64,000 nucleotides of DNA from Hyperoplus lanceolatus (lineage: Eukaryota; Chordata; Actinopteri; Uranoscopiformes; Ammodytidae). A program made the translations under genes and the position numbers. Numbering within the stretch: position 1 is the stretch's first letter; each line of letters opens with the position of its first letter. Below are positions 50,971 through 63,214 of the stretch, piece by piece. Under the pieces are notes generated by a model. That model worked only from the letters and a program-made list of their open reading frames with translations, was not told the origin of the DNA and made no database searches. Where the stretch lies: NCBI GenBank assembly GCA_026929865.2, contig CM049404.1, positions 8,029,501 through 8,093,500 on the forward strand. Reading direction: 5' to 3'.

Positions 50971-53900
50971 ATGGCTGCACCGCTACCGGGCTTCACCCCG
51001 CTCCTGCTCTCGTCTCTGGCACTCCACCTGCTTTTTCTCTCCCTACTCGGCCCTTTGTTCGCCTTCGCCCCGGGGACGGTGAATACTACAGGAGGGGCTT
51101 CCAACCCGTGGACCCCGGGCCACTGCTACGGAGACGCCGGTAAAGAAGTGAGCCAGCAACGGCAACAGAGCGGGCAAGCAGGGGTGGAGTCGCCGAGCTG
51201 GAATATACGCCCAAGCAGGTGGACCGTAGAGCGGATACAGACTGAGGGATGCTCTGGAGTAAAGACCGCACGGGGGACGCTCAGAGGAAGTCACCGGGAT
51301 GGGGAGAGGGGGACACGGAAGGAGAGACTTAAAGGAGTTGGGACGTTTTGGGAACCATCATCTCCCCCTCTCCACCCAGGTACTAGGAGCAGGTCGAGCT
51401 CTGATGGCGACGGCGCAGGGAAGGGAGTGGAGCGAGGGAGGAGAGTGAGGGGTAAGGGCGTTGTTTCTCCACCCGCCTCACCTGCTTTTTCCTCGCCGGT
51501 TCATAATGGCAAAAAACGGTCAGTACAAAGGACTACCAGAGCGTGCGCGCAACGGTGTCCGAAGGCGTCGAGGGGGAGGCCACACCTCGCCAAACGTGTC
51601 GGAGCCTTTGTGCACGCCTCTGGCCTGTGCGGGCCACCCGGAAGTGTAAAAGGGAGGAGAAGGGGTGAGGTGTCGAAGGAGAGGGCTCGTGAGGTGAGGA
51701 TGCTCTTTGCCACATGGTGCCCTCTGGTACACGGGCTTTTCTACTGGTGTAGCCCTGTCAAACAAGCAGCCCTCTCCCCGGTCAACATCCCATCACCTGG
51801 CCCTTTGCCAACCGGTTGCTCCTGTTGCATTCGTCCTCTTTTTGGATACAATTCACCATGCACTGGGGCTCCAAACAACGCCTTTAAAAAGCATTCCAAT
51901 TTCACCAACAATTCAGAGTGCATCCAGGGATCATTGCTGGACTACATGTGTCAGTTTTCAGCTTGTAGTGCATCCCAGACATGCGACACAGACAGCCCTA
52001 CATATCAGCTGAATCTATCTAACAGCAACAGCAGCGGGGCTTCGGGTGCCTACGGGGACTTAGCCAGAGTGGACAGAAGGGCTGGTAATTGTTCTCATTT
52101 GGGCAGGCACAATGTTATCGATCCCACCAGCAGTTGCAGTAAGGAGGGGAGTGATGATGGCTGTTTGACTGCGTGCATTAGGAGTGAGGGGAGGAAGGGG
52201 GGGATAAGGAATAAGGGAGATGTGGAGAAAGGTGAGGAAGCATACAGATGTAGCGCACCGGCCGTGATTAACCCCAATACCAGGGCACACCCATCAGACT
52301 GTTATGACCCCACAGTCAGTGACGCGAAGGCAAGGTATTACCACGACATAATTATGGATAAGGATGAGAGAAGAGAGGGAAAAGAGAGAATGGGAGGAGG
52401 GAAGAACCAAGGTACCAAGCACAATACCCTATGTAATTATCCGGATAATTATATGGCTGATAATGAGCTTGGGCAGGGGCAATCAGCAACAGCAGAAAGA
52501 GGGCCGAGTAGTCAAACCTGGGATGAACGTAAGGAGGTTCCCGGTGGTTGCTTTGCTTGTTTGAACCGAGTACAAATGGGGGAGGGTTATTTAGCCGAGT
52601 TTATGGGCCCGGAGGGAGGCATAGCTCAGACGAAGGTCCCCATCCAATTTACTCCCAGCAGCAGTAGCACAGAGTCGCCCGACCAACGTTTTCCATCCGA
52701 CACAAAACGCGCAAACGTAAAATCATATCCCTTTCTCAATATGTTCACTCAAACAAGAACAGGCGATTATGCAGAAAGTGTAAAACCGATCTGCCTGTAC
52801 GATGAGAAAGTGAACGCAACTTCAGAGGCAGAGTCTGCTGCCGGTGACTCGGGCTTTTTCTCCTCGCCTGCAAAGTTTCCCGTTATATCCAGCGGCGTCG
52901 CGTCAGCCTCCAGCACCACTTCTCGCTCTGCACACTTCTCCTTCTCGGAAATGAACCTGACCGCGTGGCAGGATGAATCACGTTCAATCCAATTAGCCTC
53001 TGTGGAGGACGTGATTTCAGCACCGCGGACAGCTCCCCTCGACTCCCAGCGCGTGTTTTTGTGGAGCAAATTTAACATTAACAGCAATAATAACAACAAC
53101 AACAAAGAAGGGGAGGATAGCAAGGAGATCAATGCATATAGTCATGATTCTGAGATAGAAAAATCGCCCTGGCATGGCCATACAGAGAAGCGAGACATGT
53201 GGGAGAGCGCACTGCGAGAGATGGTGCACGCGGGTTGTGCTGGCGGCGGCGTTTCCGCCGACTGTTCTGACACCAAGATTCAAGGGGACGGTGAGCATAC
53301 GCCATTTAAACCCGGTAAGCAAGTGCCATTGGAGCCCGAAGGTGTCAGACAGTCAGATAGGCGGCAGATGGGGGCCGAGGGAGAAAGGGAGAGGGAGAAG
53401 GAGGGAGAGGGCTCGGAGGGCTCCGCTGCTGCTGTTGCTGCTGCTGCTGCCTCTGTTGGGGGAGGGACATTACAGGTGGGGGCGGGCCGCGGGAGACAGG
53501 CGCGGCTGATGGGAGGGAGAGCAGAACCAGAAGGGAAAGAGCAAAGGGAGGAGTGGGAGAGGGAGAAGGGAACAACAAAGACAAGCCAGGCAGAGATGAG
53601 AGAGCCAGAGGGTCAGGGTAGGGGCAGTAGCACCACCATCACCACCACCACCACCACACAGTCAGATAGCGAAAGAGAGAAGAAAGAGAGCCACACTGAT
53701 GAAAGCCATGAGGTAGGAGAGGGGGATGAGAGGCACAGTACAGGAGGGGAGAGGAGTCTGGAGCGACTGATAATAGTAGCAGATGAAACCCCACAGGGAG
53801 ACAGGGGAAGGAAGATTCTGATACCGTGGCCTCGCTCTCGACGTGCAGCCAACAGACACCCCCACTTTGCCCAGTATAACTACCAAGTGCAAGTAGCCGA

Positions 53901-56635
53901 GAACCAGCCCCCCGGCACCTCAGTCATCATCATGACTGCTGTAGACCCAGACCCGGGAGATGCAGGCAGGGTGAGCTACTCCATGGCCCCACTGATGAAC
54001 AGCAGATCGTCCGACTACTTCCACATCCACCCAGACACAGGTCTTATCACCACCACTCAGATCCTAGACAGAGAGCACATGGATCTGCATTACTTCCGGG
54101 TCACAGGGACCGATTTTGGCTCCTCCCGCCTCTCGGGCACCACGATGGTGGCCATTACAGTTGCAGATCGAAATGATCACCCCCCTATATTCGAGCAGAC
54201 TGAATACAGGGAGACCATCAGGGAGAACGTAGAAGAGGGTTATCCCATCCTACAGCTGAGAGCGACAGACTTAGACTCCCCGTCCAATGCCAATATCCGG
54301 TACCGCTTTATCGGTGACACTGCTGTCATTGCACGTGCAGCCTTTGAGATTGACCCACGCTCCGGCCTCATCACAACCCGTGGGGCGGTGGACCGGGAGT
54401 TAAACGAGCACTTCACTCTCCTGGTGGAGGCCAGCGATCAGGGGAAGGAACCGGGGCCACGCTCGGTTACCGTCAAGGTTTTCATCACTGTTCTGGATGA
54501 GAACGACAATGTGCCGCAGTTCAGTGAAAAGCGCTACGTGGTGGCAGTGAGGGAGGACGTAAGGCCTCACTCTGAAATCCTGCATGTGAGCGCCACAGAC
54601 CGAGACAAGGACAGTAACGCTGCCGTTCACTATAACATCATCAGCGGTAACAGCCGGGGACAGTTTTCCATCGACAGCGTCACTGGGGAGATCCAGGTCG
54701 TAGCACCACTGGACTATGAGTCAGAACGGGAGTATACGCTCCGTGTTCGTGCCCAGGACAATGGCCGGCCGCCTCTCTCCAACAACACCGGTATTGTCAG
54801 TGTACAGGTGACGGATGTCAATGACAACCCACCCATCTTTGTATCAACACCATTCCAGGCATCTGTGCTCGAAAGTGCCCCGATCGGTAGTTCCATCCTC
54901 CACATTCAGGCCATCGATACCGATTCTGCTGATAATGCCCGTCTGGAGTACAGGTTAACCGGCACCAGCCCTGACACGCCATTCGTCATCAATGCTGCAA
55001 CCGGCTGGGTCACTGTGAAGACCATGCTCGACCGAGAATCCGTAGAGCACTATTTCTTTGGCGTGGAGGCCAGGGATTATGGGATGCCACCTCTCTCTGC
55101 TACTGCCAGCGTAACAATTACGGTCATGGATGTTAACGACAACCGCCCTGAGTTCCTCCAAAAGGAGTACTATGCTCGCCTGAATGAGGACGCTTCGGTC
55201 GGTACCAGTGTTATGGTTGTCACTGCTGTGGACCGAGATGTCAACAGTGCAGTGACCTATCAGATAACAGGAGGAAACACCAGAAACCGCTTCTCCATCA
55301 GCACAGCAGGAGGGTCTGGACTCCTGTCGTTATCCCTCCCATTGGACTATAAACAGGAGCGCCGTTACGTTCTTACAGTCACCGCCTCGGACCGCACACT
55401 CCACGACACCTGTCAGGTTCATGTCAACATCACAGATGCCAACACACATAGGCCTGTGTTCCAGAGCGCCCACTACTCTATCAGTGTGAATGAGGACCAA
55501 CCCCATGGCAGCACTGTGGTTGTGATCAGTGCTACTGATGACGATGTCGGCGAAAATGCTCGAATCACGTACCTCCTGGAGGACAATATCCCACAGTTTC
55601 GCATTGACTCATCCACAGGGGCCATAACGCTCCAGGCAGAGCTGGACTATGAGGACCAGATGACCTACACTTTGGCTATCACCGCCAAAGACAACGGCAT
55701 ACCACAGAAATCAGACACTACATATGTCGAGGTGAACGTGAACGATGTGAACGACAATGCTCCTCAGTTCCTCAGCCCCAGATATCAGGGATCAGTGAGT
55801 GAAGACGCCCCTCCATTCACCAGTGTCCTCCAGATCTCAGCCACTGACCGTGATGCGCACGCCAACGGACGTGTGCAGTACACTTTCCAAAATGGCGAGG
55901 ACGGGGATGGAGACTTTACCATTGAACCTACGTCTGGCATCGTCCGAACCGTTCGCCGATTGGACCGTGAAAGCGTTCCGTTCTATGAGCTCACAGCCTA
56001 TGCCGTTGACCGCGGGGTGCCTCCTCAACGAACCCCCGTCCACATCCAGGTGACGGTTCTGGACGTGAACGACAATGCCCCTGTCTTCCCCGCCGATGAC
56101 TTTGAGGTTCTGGTGAAGGAAAACAGTGCTGTGGGCTCGGTGGTGGCCCAGATCACAGCAGCTGACCCAGACGAGGGCGCCAACGCTCAGATCATGTACC
56201 AAATCGTAGAGGGCAACATCCCTGAGATCTTCCAGATGGACATCTTCTCGGGGGAGCTCACCTCACTCATTGATCTCGACTATGAGGCCCACAACGAGTA
56301 TGTCATAGTAGTCCAGGCCACGTCTGCACCTCTGGTCAGCCGAGCCACCGTGCGGATCCGCCTGGTGGACCAGAATGACAACAGGCCCACTCTGCAGGAC
56401 TTTCAAATCATTTTCAACAACTTCGTGTCCAACCGCTCCAACAGCTTCCCCAGTGGGGTCATTGGGAGAGTGCCCGCCCACGATCCAGACGTGTCAGACA
56501 GGCTGTACTACACCATCGACCGCGGGAACGAGCTTCACCTGCTGCTCCTCAATCACACCAGTGGGGAGATCCGACTGAGCCGAAAACTGGATAACAACAG
56601 GCCTCTGGTGGCCCCCATGCTGATCACCGTCACAG
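50971..56635 (+). CDS. celsr3: celsr3 first coding exon (partial gene, continues right)
   Basis: CELSR3/Flamingo is a seven-pass adhesion receptor acting at the plasma membrane in planar polarity and axon tract formation (family knowledge). The exon encodes 1888 codons and leaves in phase 1 at donor GTAAGA (56636). The start is chosen because MAAPLPGFTPLLLSSLALHL and the following leucine-rich run form a signal peptide (residues 1 to about 33). Next comes a low-complexity, partly cysteine-bearing region to about residue 958, then cadherin repeats 1-8, with borders near residues 963, 1067, 1176, 1282, 1387, 1488, 1591, 1697 and 1799, and most of repeat 9. Repeat ends carry DENDN/DVNDN motifs; repeats 1 and 5 end in the variants DRNDH and DANTH. 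RRAANRHPHF, the 5-6 junction (THRPVFQSAHYSISVNED) and FTIEPTSGIVRTVRRLDRES identify CELSR3 rather than CELSR1/2. No frame break. A giant first exon is typical of the family. Confidence 0.96.
53833..53844 (+). other. celsr3: Furin-type cleavage site RSRR in celsr3 (residues 955-958)
   Basis: The codons CGC TCT CGA CGT encode R-S-R-R directly before AANRHPHF, the start of cadherin 1. The mammalian protein has a similar basic motif (RFRR) at the same place as I recall it. Cleavage here would remove the whole N-terminal extension and leave cadherin 1 near the new terminus, as in classical cadherin prodomains. Cleavage itself is inferred. Confidence 0.6.
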
Positions 56636-56673
56636 GTAAGAGGCCGTGAAGGGAAAAGGGGGAGGAAGGATGG

Positions 56674-56706
<33 letters not shown>

Positions 56707-58106
56707 GTCAGTTTTTGGATACCCTGTGGCTTTAATTACTGTAATTCTGTGAAGATAAGGATTCAGACTGAGAGTGGGAGTGATAAGACTGGATGATATT
56801 TGGTTGAGATCCACCATTGCTTTTAACTTCATCTTTTTTCTCTTTGTTGTGTGAGGAAATGAGGAATTATCTGGGCTTCGAGAAAACACAAGAAGCCGAG
56901 CGAGAAAAATTGGTTTTCTCACGTGTTCTCTCAGACATCTGCTAGATGTACACTAGTCCCAGAAATTGTGTGTGCATAGGAGTTATGAGAGATGGTGACA
57001 TAGTGGTAACTCTATTTAGATTTACCTTAAAGCATGTCAACATGTAGATGCTGCATGGCTAAGCAGGGTTTGCAAAGTGTACTGAAGTTGAGAAGAACAG
57101 TTGAAAAAGATTCCAAGAAAAAAGGCAAGCAGGATGATCAGTGTGGATTTTTTTCTGACAGTAGCATACATACCCCAGAAGAGAGTAAACATGTGTGACG
57201 AGAAACTGATTTAATGAAGCTATCTATTAATATTTGATAACTGAGCAATTATTCTGAGTTTTTTAATATAACATTTTCATATCAGACAATGTGTTAGCAG
57301 AGTATTAAATATCTTATTTTGTGCAACTGTTGTAGAGCAATTGTTTTATTTGGGGCATGGCAGGTTTGAGAGCTGTGTAGTTGAGTATCGATCGGTATCC
57401 CAGCACCCAACCCGCTTGATTGACAGGTGATCTGGGCTAAGTGCTGTCCAAGTTGCAGTGGCAATTTATGTCAAATAAAGGAAATCTATTGAGTAGGAAA
57501 AACAAGCAAGCACACAAGACAGACTAGCTGAGACACATTGCTGTCACTTGCCGTTGAATATCGCACAAAATGGTATCAATAGTTCCTTAATTTAATATAT
57601 TTCCTAATGAAATAGGACAGTGAGGGGTTCTACCTAAAGTGTCAACCCATGGGCTATTATTATGGAATCATCCATCTTCAACTTTTCTTAACTGACATGC
57701 TTTTGATGTTGTTCATATTTTTCATGGCTTAAGAAATAATGTTTCAAATAATATTTTTGCTCTATATTAAATGTATATTTAAGCTTTTTTTTGTACAGTA
57801 TTTAGATGTATTTTATTGTTTTTTCATGTGCACTTCTAGGCTTTGGTCTTATGATAAATGCTCCCTAAGCATTCCATGCTTCTTTGCTGTCAATGATCAA
57901 AGCCATATGAAAATGAATAAGGAAGAAAAATCCAAAGGCAGCACTGTTGCTTTGAAGGCTTTGTACTCTGTAGTAAAGCTTTAACGGAAAAGGAGCTCTG
58001 GCTTAAGAGTGTGTGTGACCTGCTTCCCTATTTACACTGCCCTTTTAAACCAGCCTGACTGTTCATCATGCAGGTTTTTACATATTCGGTTTGACGTCAT
58101 TTTGGA

Positions 58107-59090
58107 TTTCCAGTGAGTGATAGAGAGAAAATGAGTGTGGTAAGAACTAAAAGGGTGCACAAGGTACTCATTAAGTGAGTTATCATGATAGATAGAGTGA
58201 TGAAGAGAGTAAACAACAGGGTTAAGGTTGTGACTGAAGGAGGTCAATGTGTTTGAATGAGTGTCCAATGTGAGACAGTGGGGTGACTTGGGCAAATAGA
58301 GTAGAATGGCAATGAGTAAACAAGTGAGTGAGTGAACAAATTGGTTTACACATTTCACATTTAGTTCTGAAGTAAATAATGATGATCACACGACTGGTAG
58401 AGTGAACATGTGTAAGAGAGGAAATGAGTGTGTGAGCAAACAGGTGAGTGGGTGGATAAGCAATTGATGGAGTGAGTATACACAGTAAGCACCATAATGG
58501 GCTGCATGAGTGAATGAAGGCAGAAGCTATACTGAGTAAGTGAAGTGGGGGCGTTTACTCAAAGAGGGACCCATAGTGACTGAATAAATGAGCGTTTCAG
58601 TGAGTAAAGGAGAGTAAAAACATTAGTGATTGAACTATATTGCTTCAAATACCAAGGTGGCGCAGTGCAAATGAAGTGTTTTGTAATGTAGGAGTTAGCA
58701 TTTTCCAAGTTCTTTTGAACAATCGGATGTACAAATGTATCTGTCGACTTAATGATTCTTATAATTATCATGCTGTTGTCAAAGCCTTGTCTCTGTACAG
58801 TACAATACAAGTCACCTATGTGGAAAATTGGTATAATTGCCTTTTTAAAACTTGTATGTGTGTTGTATGTCTTTTAAATGGACATTAGTTGCTCCAATAA
58901 ATCTGATTGATTATCATATGAGAGAGTGCAATGGCCGATACAGTGAACATATACGTAAGCGAATGAGTGAACGGAGAAGTGGTTGCGCAACTTGGTTAAC
59001 AGATGACTAAATGAAAGACCGAGAGAACAAATGAGGGATTTAATAAGGGCATCAGTGAATGAGTGAATGGGCAAGCAATCAGGCAAACTT
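58107..59090 (+). repeat. Degenerate GAGT/GAAT-unit array
   Basis: GTGAGTGA, AATGAGTG, AGTGAGTGAGTGAACAAAT, GCATGAGTGAATGAAGGC and similar words recur with irregular spacing on one strand at 58107-58605 and 58918-59090. A different AT-rich segment (about 58620-58915), ending CCAATAAATCTGATTGATT like a LINE tail, sits between. This is an old, decayed tetranucleotide tract with a probable insertion. Confidence 0.55.
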
Positions 59091-59728
59091 AACACGTGTT
59101 GCCTTTACATGGGTGTGCGCTTATTTGTGTCACTCATGAAACCATATGTATGTATACTTGTGAGTGCCAACCTTTGTACCCTTGAGCCTCTTCAAATGTG
59201 CATTCAGCTCGGTTGAACCAGACATGAAGATTCATTTCCAATTTTTCCCACTTGCTCTCCGTTACATGCCTTCTTACTCTCCCTCTCTTTCTCTCTCTCT
59301 CTGTCTCTCTCTCTCATTCTCTTTTTCTTGTTCTCTGTTTCTACACGATTTTGACAGTTATGAGATTATAATAAAATAACAGTGCGCCAGCTGAGAGTCA
59401 GGCTCGGAGCAAAGCTGTCATTTCCATTGTGCGCCGCTGTGTGTTATCTGCGACTACCCTTCCCTCCTCTAACCGTCACTTCCTTCCCCTCATTTATTCT
59501 ACCCATCCTTGTATGGGTGGATGGATTATTTCGCTTCTAGTTTTCTTCCTTTCTCTCCTCCTTCGACCCGGTCATTCCCCTGATGTTTGTTTTCCATCCG
59601 TCTCTCTTCGGACTCTTCCCTTTCCCTCAATCCTTCCCTGTAATCCTCTCATATAACTCTCACAGGCTGCTTCTCTTCCGCTGCATCCTCTGTTCAACTC
59701 TGCTCTCTCCTTCCTCCACTCTGGTGTC

Positions 59729-59730
<2 letters not shown>

Positions 59731-59760
<30 letters not shown>

Positions 59761-59825
59761 CATTATCTGAACTCAAGTTCCTGAATATGTTGTGTATTTG
59801 TTTGTGTGTGTTTTCCCACTGGCAG

Positions 59826-59870
<45 letters not shown>
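59731..59870. repeat. (GT)14 and (GT)22 microsatellites in celsr3 intron 1
   Basis: Two pure GT runs (59731-59758, 59827-59870). More interrupted GT units continue to about 60015. Confidence 0.95.
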
Positions 59871-59871
<1 letters not shown>

Positions 59872-60349
59872 CGAGCAATGGTCTCTTGTGGCAGAGAGAT
59901 TTCTCGGTGTGTGCGTGCTTGTGCATGACTTGTTTGCACATAGTAGTCCTGTCAGCATGTGTATGTGTGTGTGTGTGAGTGTGTGTGTGTGTGTGTGTTT
60001 ATGTTTATGTGTGTGTACTCTCAGGTGGCTTCAAAGCATTGCGCTTGAGAGTGTATTCATGTCTTTTCAATGAATAATATCTATGCATGCCAGAGAGTGC
60101 TGGCCTGGGACTGCACTCCTCTCTTTCTCTGCATGTCTTACTTCTTCAGTCTTTCTCACTTTCCTCTTTCACGTTCTCTCTTGTCTCCCTTTCTCTCTCC
60201 TACTCTCCATATCATATTTCCCTATCCTTCTCCATACGACTGCTAGTTCAATGCTATTGATTCTGGAAATAATTCCCATATTTATAGTGCAGAGATTAGA
60301 CACTACACATTTGTGTTGGTGTTTGCCAACAGTTTAAGCTCATACGCGG

Positions 60350-60350
<1 letters not shown>

Positions 60351-60390
<40 letters not shown>
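60351..60390. repeat. (CA)20 microsatellite
   Basis: Perfect CA run after GCGGG in celsr3 intron 1. Confidence 0.95.
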
Positions 60391-60391
<1 letters not shown>

Positions 60392-62630
60392 ACACACAAA
60401 CACACAAACACCAGCTTGCACAAATTTCCATTCACACCCTTGTAACTGGCTTTAGGGTCGGTTGGTAGAGGCAAGTAAAAAAAAAAAAAAAAATCTAGTT
60501 AGCTTGGCATGCCGAACGCAAAGCATCAGCCCAAGGTGCCCTTTGGCAGAGCAAACCCCTCACATTGCTACTGTGGCCGGCAGGCAGCAAAGACTGCTGC
60601 AGTTGTGTTGGCCAGCTCCCAGTTGGGAAAGTGTGTAGCAGCAGTTTGAATGTTGAGCAGGGAACATGAGCCTAGCTAGTCTTCCCTGGGTAGATGAAGG
60701 TTGAAACAAAGACTCTGTGGTGTCTTATTATTCTGGTCAATCTGCTTTATTTCACCAGCAGTGATTTGACGTGTGACATGTGTAAATGATATTAAGGATG
60801 GTGTTATTACATTTAACTGCTTTTCTTTCAGAACCCCTGGTATTGTGCCCGCTGGCTTGCTGTCATGTTATTAGTAACACCTGCACTTTGCTTTTGAGAA
60901 GTAAAAAGGCCTGCTGTGAAAACAGGTCTATTGGCAGTGAATGCCCCGAAAAAGTCTGACAGAGAAAGATATTTTTGCTGCCAAGACAATTGTCTCAATC
61001 TGGGTGCATGAAATATCTCTCTGCCATTGCCAACGACGTTACACACTTCTGCTATTAGAGTTAAGTGTAGCTTTGAAACCATGGACAAATTTATATGGCA
61101 GATCTCAGAAGCAACAAATACTCCTAATTGACAGTTGTCCGAAATATGGCTCGCATGTGTGTCACTGTTCTCAATCTGATTTTGATAAGGTTATTGTTTA
61201 GTCAAAGTGGCATGGATGACATTTTCGGGCCACATCTGGGAGAAGAAGGAATCTAAAAAATCACCCCTTAGTAAGTGTTAGTGAGTTAGTGCTCATTAAC
61301 ACATCCAGTGGATATGGAGCAACAATAGCATTCATTAGGTGTTGCCTTTGTGTCCACCTGAACACATGTAGGTCAATCATTAACCCTCTTTGTAGCTGTG
61401 GTTTCATCTCCACTATACATTCTAAGGAAAATACTTGCTACATGTGCTGTTTTGTTCTATGGTCAGGTCATGTGCAGTGGGTGTATCTTCTGCTGGAAGC
61501 CAGGTTGATGTGAAACTGAACCAAACGGTAAATGTGCTTTATAAATAAAACAATGAACAGCTCTTTAAGGGTTTGTGAAAAATATAACACCTTTCTCCAT
61601 GCGCACTACACAGATCCACTGTTTATATTGATTAGTTGAGCTCTATAAAGATCGCCAAAGACTCCAGAGTGACAAAGTGCAGTTGTAGGCATTAGCAGTT
61701 TTTTGGTACTAAGTGGGCTACTGTTACAGCAATATGGCTTCATTGCTCATGAATGTCACCTTTTCAAATACATTTAAAGGGCTTGGTAGGTACAGAGCAA
61801 TTAATTAGATAAAGTGTTGGTAATACAAAAAAATTCACATGCTGGCACTTTTTTGCAGGTGTTAGTGAATAAAAGAGCGAGAATTCCGCAGATCTTTGGA
61901 AAAATCTGATGAAACAAATCCAGATTAGGCAAGCTGAACATATAGCTGTTATTTTCTCATCACTAATTTGAATTAAGGGCCCCACACTGGTTTACTATTT
62001 GTCGTTGCTGCCTGTGACATAAGCTGCATTCCAATAGTAGTTGCACTTCCCCTCGTTCATTTACCCTCAGCCTTTGGTATGACGTAACAGCATACGTTGC
62101 ACGGAGGGAACTTGGAGCGCGGAGGGAGACTGGGCGGGGGAGGAGCGGGGGATTTAAATGGAACCCACTTGCCCACTTGCCCTTAGTCGCAATGGACCGT
62201 CAGTTACATAGGTAGGCCCTAGTTGTAGTTCTGAATGCAAATAATACAGAATTATAACATTCTGCTAAGGTAGCCTATGTTGCAGAAAGCCATTTCCATA
62301 GCATAACAAACATTGAATTTTGACACGGTAACTCAGATTATCAAGATATTGTTACTTACACATGTAAATTGTTTGCTCCGACATATTTTCTTATTTATGT
62401 TAGTTTCAACCAAAAACATTTGTTTTAACTAGTCCTCTAATTGGCAGCCATCAGTGTTATAGCAGCAATGTGTAAACTGCAATACATTCACTGGATTGTT
62501 CCTATGGAAATAGGATAGCCTAATTGAGGCGTTTTGGAATATATTATTTATATATTTGTCCTGCGGGTGGCTGCGATATCCCTAAAAGCATACAGTCTAC
62601 CGAAAAATAAAAGGAGAAGAAGAAGAAGAC

Positions 62631-62678
62631 ACCCACAGTGCATTGCACCCACAGTGCAATGCACCCACAGTGCATTGC
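62631..62678. repeat. Three tandem 16-bp units (ACCCACAGTGCATTGC)
   Basis: Units at 62631-62646, 62647-62662 (one base changed, GCAATGC) and 62663-62678. They lie inside the outer transposon, just before the nested MITE. Confidence 0.93.
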
Positions 62679-62712
62679 ATTCACGAAGTTCACTTCAGTT
62701 TCCAGACAATTG

Positions 62713-63120
62713 GGTTGCGTTCCGAATCGCATACTCTTTCTTTTTTCTATTCTACATACTACATCCAACGATAAAAAGAATCTAGTTAGGATGCAGTAGG
62801 CATACTATTGGGACATACTTTTCTCTCTTATTTCATCATAACATGGCGCCTTGATCTTGCCTCTTGCTTTTATATCCGTTGCATCCCCGTTTATTTTCAT
62901 ATGGAGGCTTCGTCGATGTTACGTCACTTCACGTGCGCACTGGATTGTGGGTCAGAATCGCCCAAATAGGATGCACTTTTCAACACTAACAATCTTGGCC
63001 GCATGAAGTAGGACATCCGGGTACTTCTAACCATCCTAAATCTGGCCACAAGAATCTGGACATCCTAAATCATTTTTCTACATACTATATAGTAGAAAGT
63101 ATGCGATCCGGAACGCAACC
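62713..63120. mobile_element. Nested MITE inside the 62.0-kb transposon (408 bp)
   Basis: The left end is GGTTGCGTTCCGAATCGCAT then ACTCTTTC. The right end inverted reads GGTTGCGTTCCGGATCGCAT then ACTTTCTACTATATAG. It contains CATACT and ATGGCGCC words typical of an abundant fish MITE that starts GCGTTCCGAATCGCATACT. It lies wholly within the outer element, so it is the younger insertion. Confidence 0.8.
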
Positions 63121-63214
63121 ATAGAATGACACTTAAGATGGCGGCGGGGATTCCCCCGAGGGCAAGTGCCTAGGGCAAGTGAACGAGGGCATGTTGAACG
63201 GGTATTGGAACGCA

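Larger units (their letters stand above)
56636..62023 (+). other. celsr3 intron 1, first part
   Basis: Starts GTAAGAGG, with a (GT)14 run at 56676-56704. Up to 58100 it is AT-rich. From 58107 to 59090 runs a degenerate TGAG/TGAA array. GT runs lie at 59731-59758 and 59827-59870, with a CA run at 60351-60390. No exon was recognised within 7.4 kb of intron. Confidence 0.7.
62024..63214. mobile_element. DNA transposon (non-autonomous) in celsr3 intron 1, host of a nested element
   Basis: The left end is CTGCATTCCAATAGTAGTTG. The right end inverted reads CTGCGTTCCAATACCCGTTC, and both continue with CTCGTTCA and CTTGCCC-type words over about 45-60 bp. The internal part codes for no transposase. 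Length without the nested insert is about 780 bp. Superfamily not determined; the target duplication is unclear. Confidence 0.7.

Noticed and set aside
50522-56922. Overlapping frames on both strands inside celsr3 (for example near 51043-51294, 52767-53132, 55837-56202)
   Set aside because: They are shadows of a GC-rich coding exon. None has independent motifs, and the 1888-codon frame explains the sequence.
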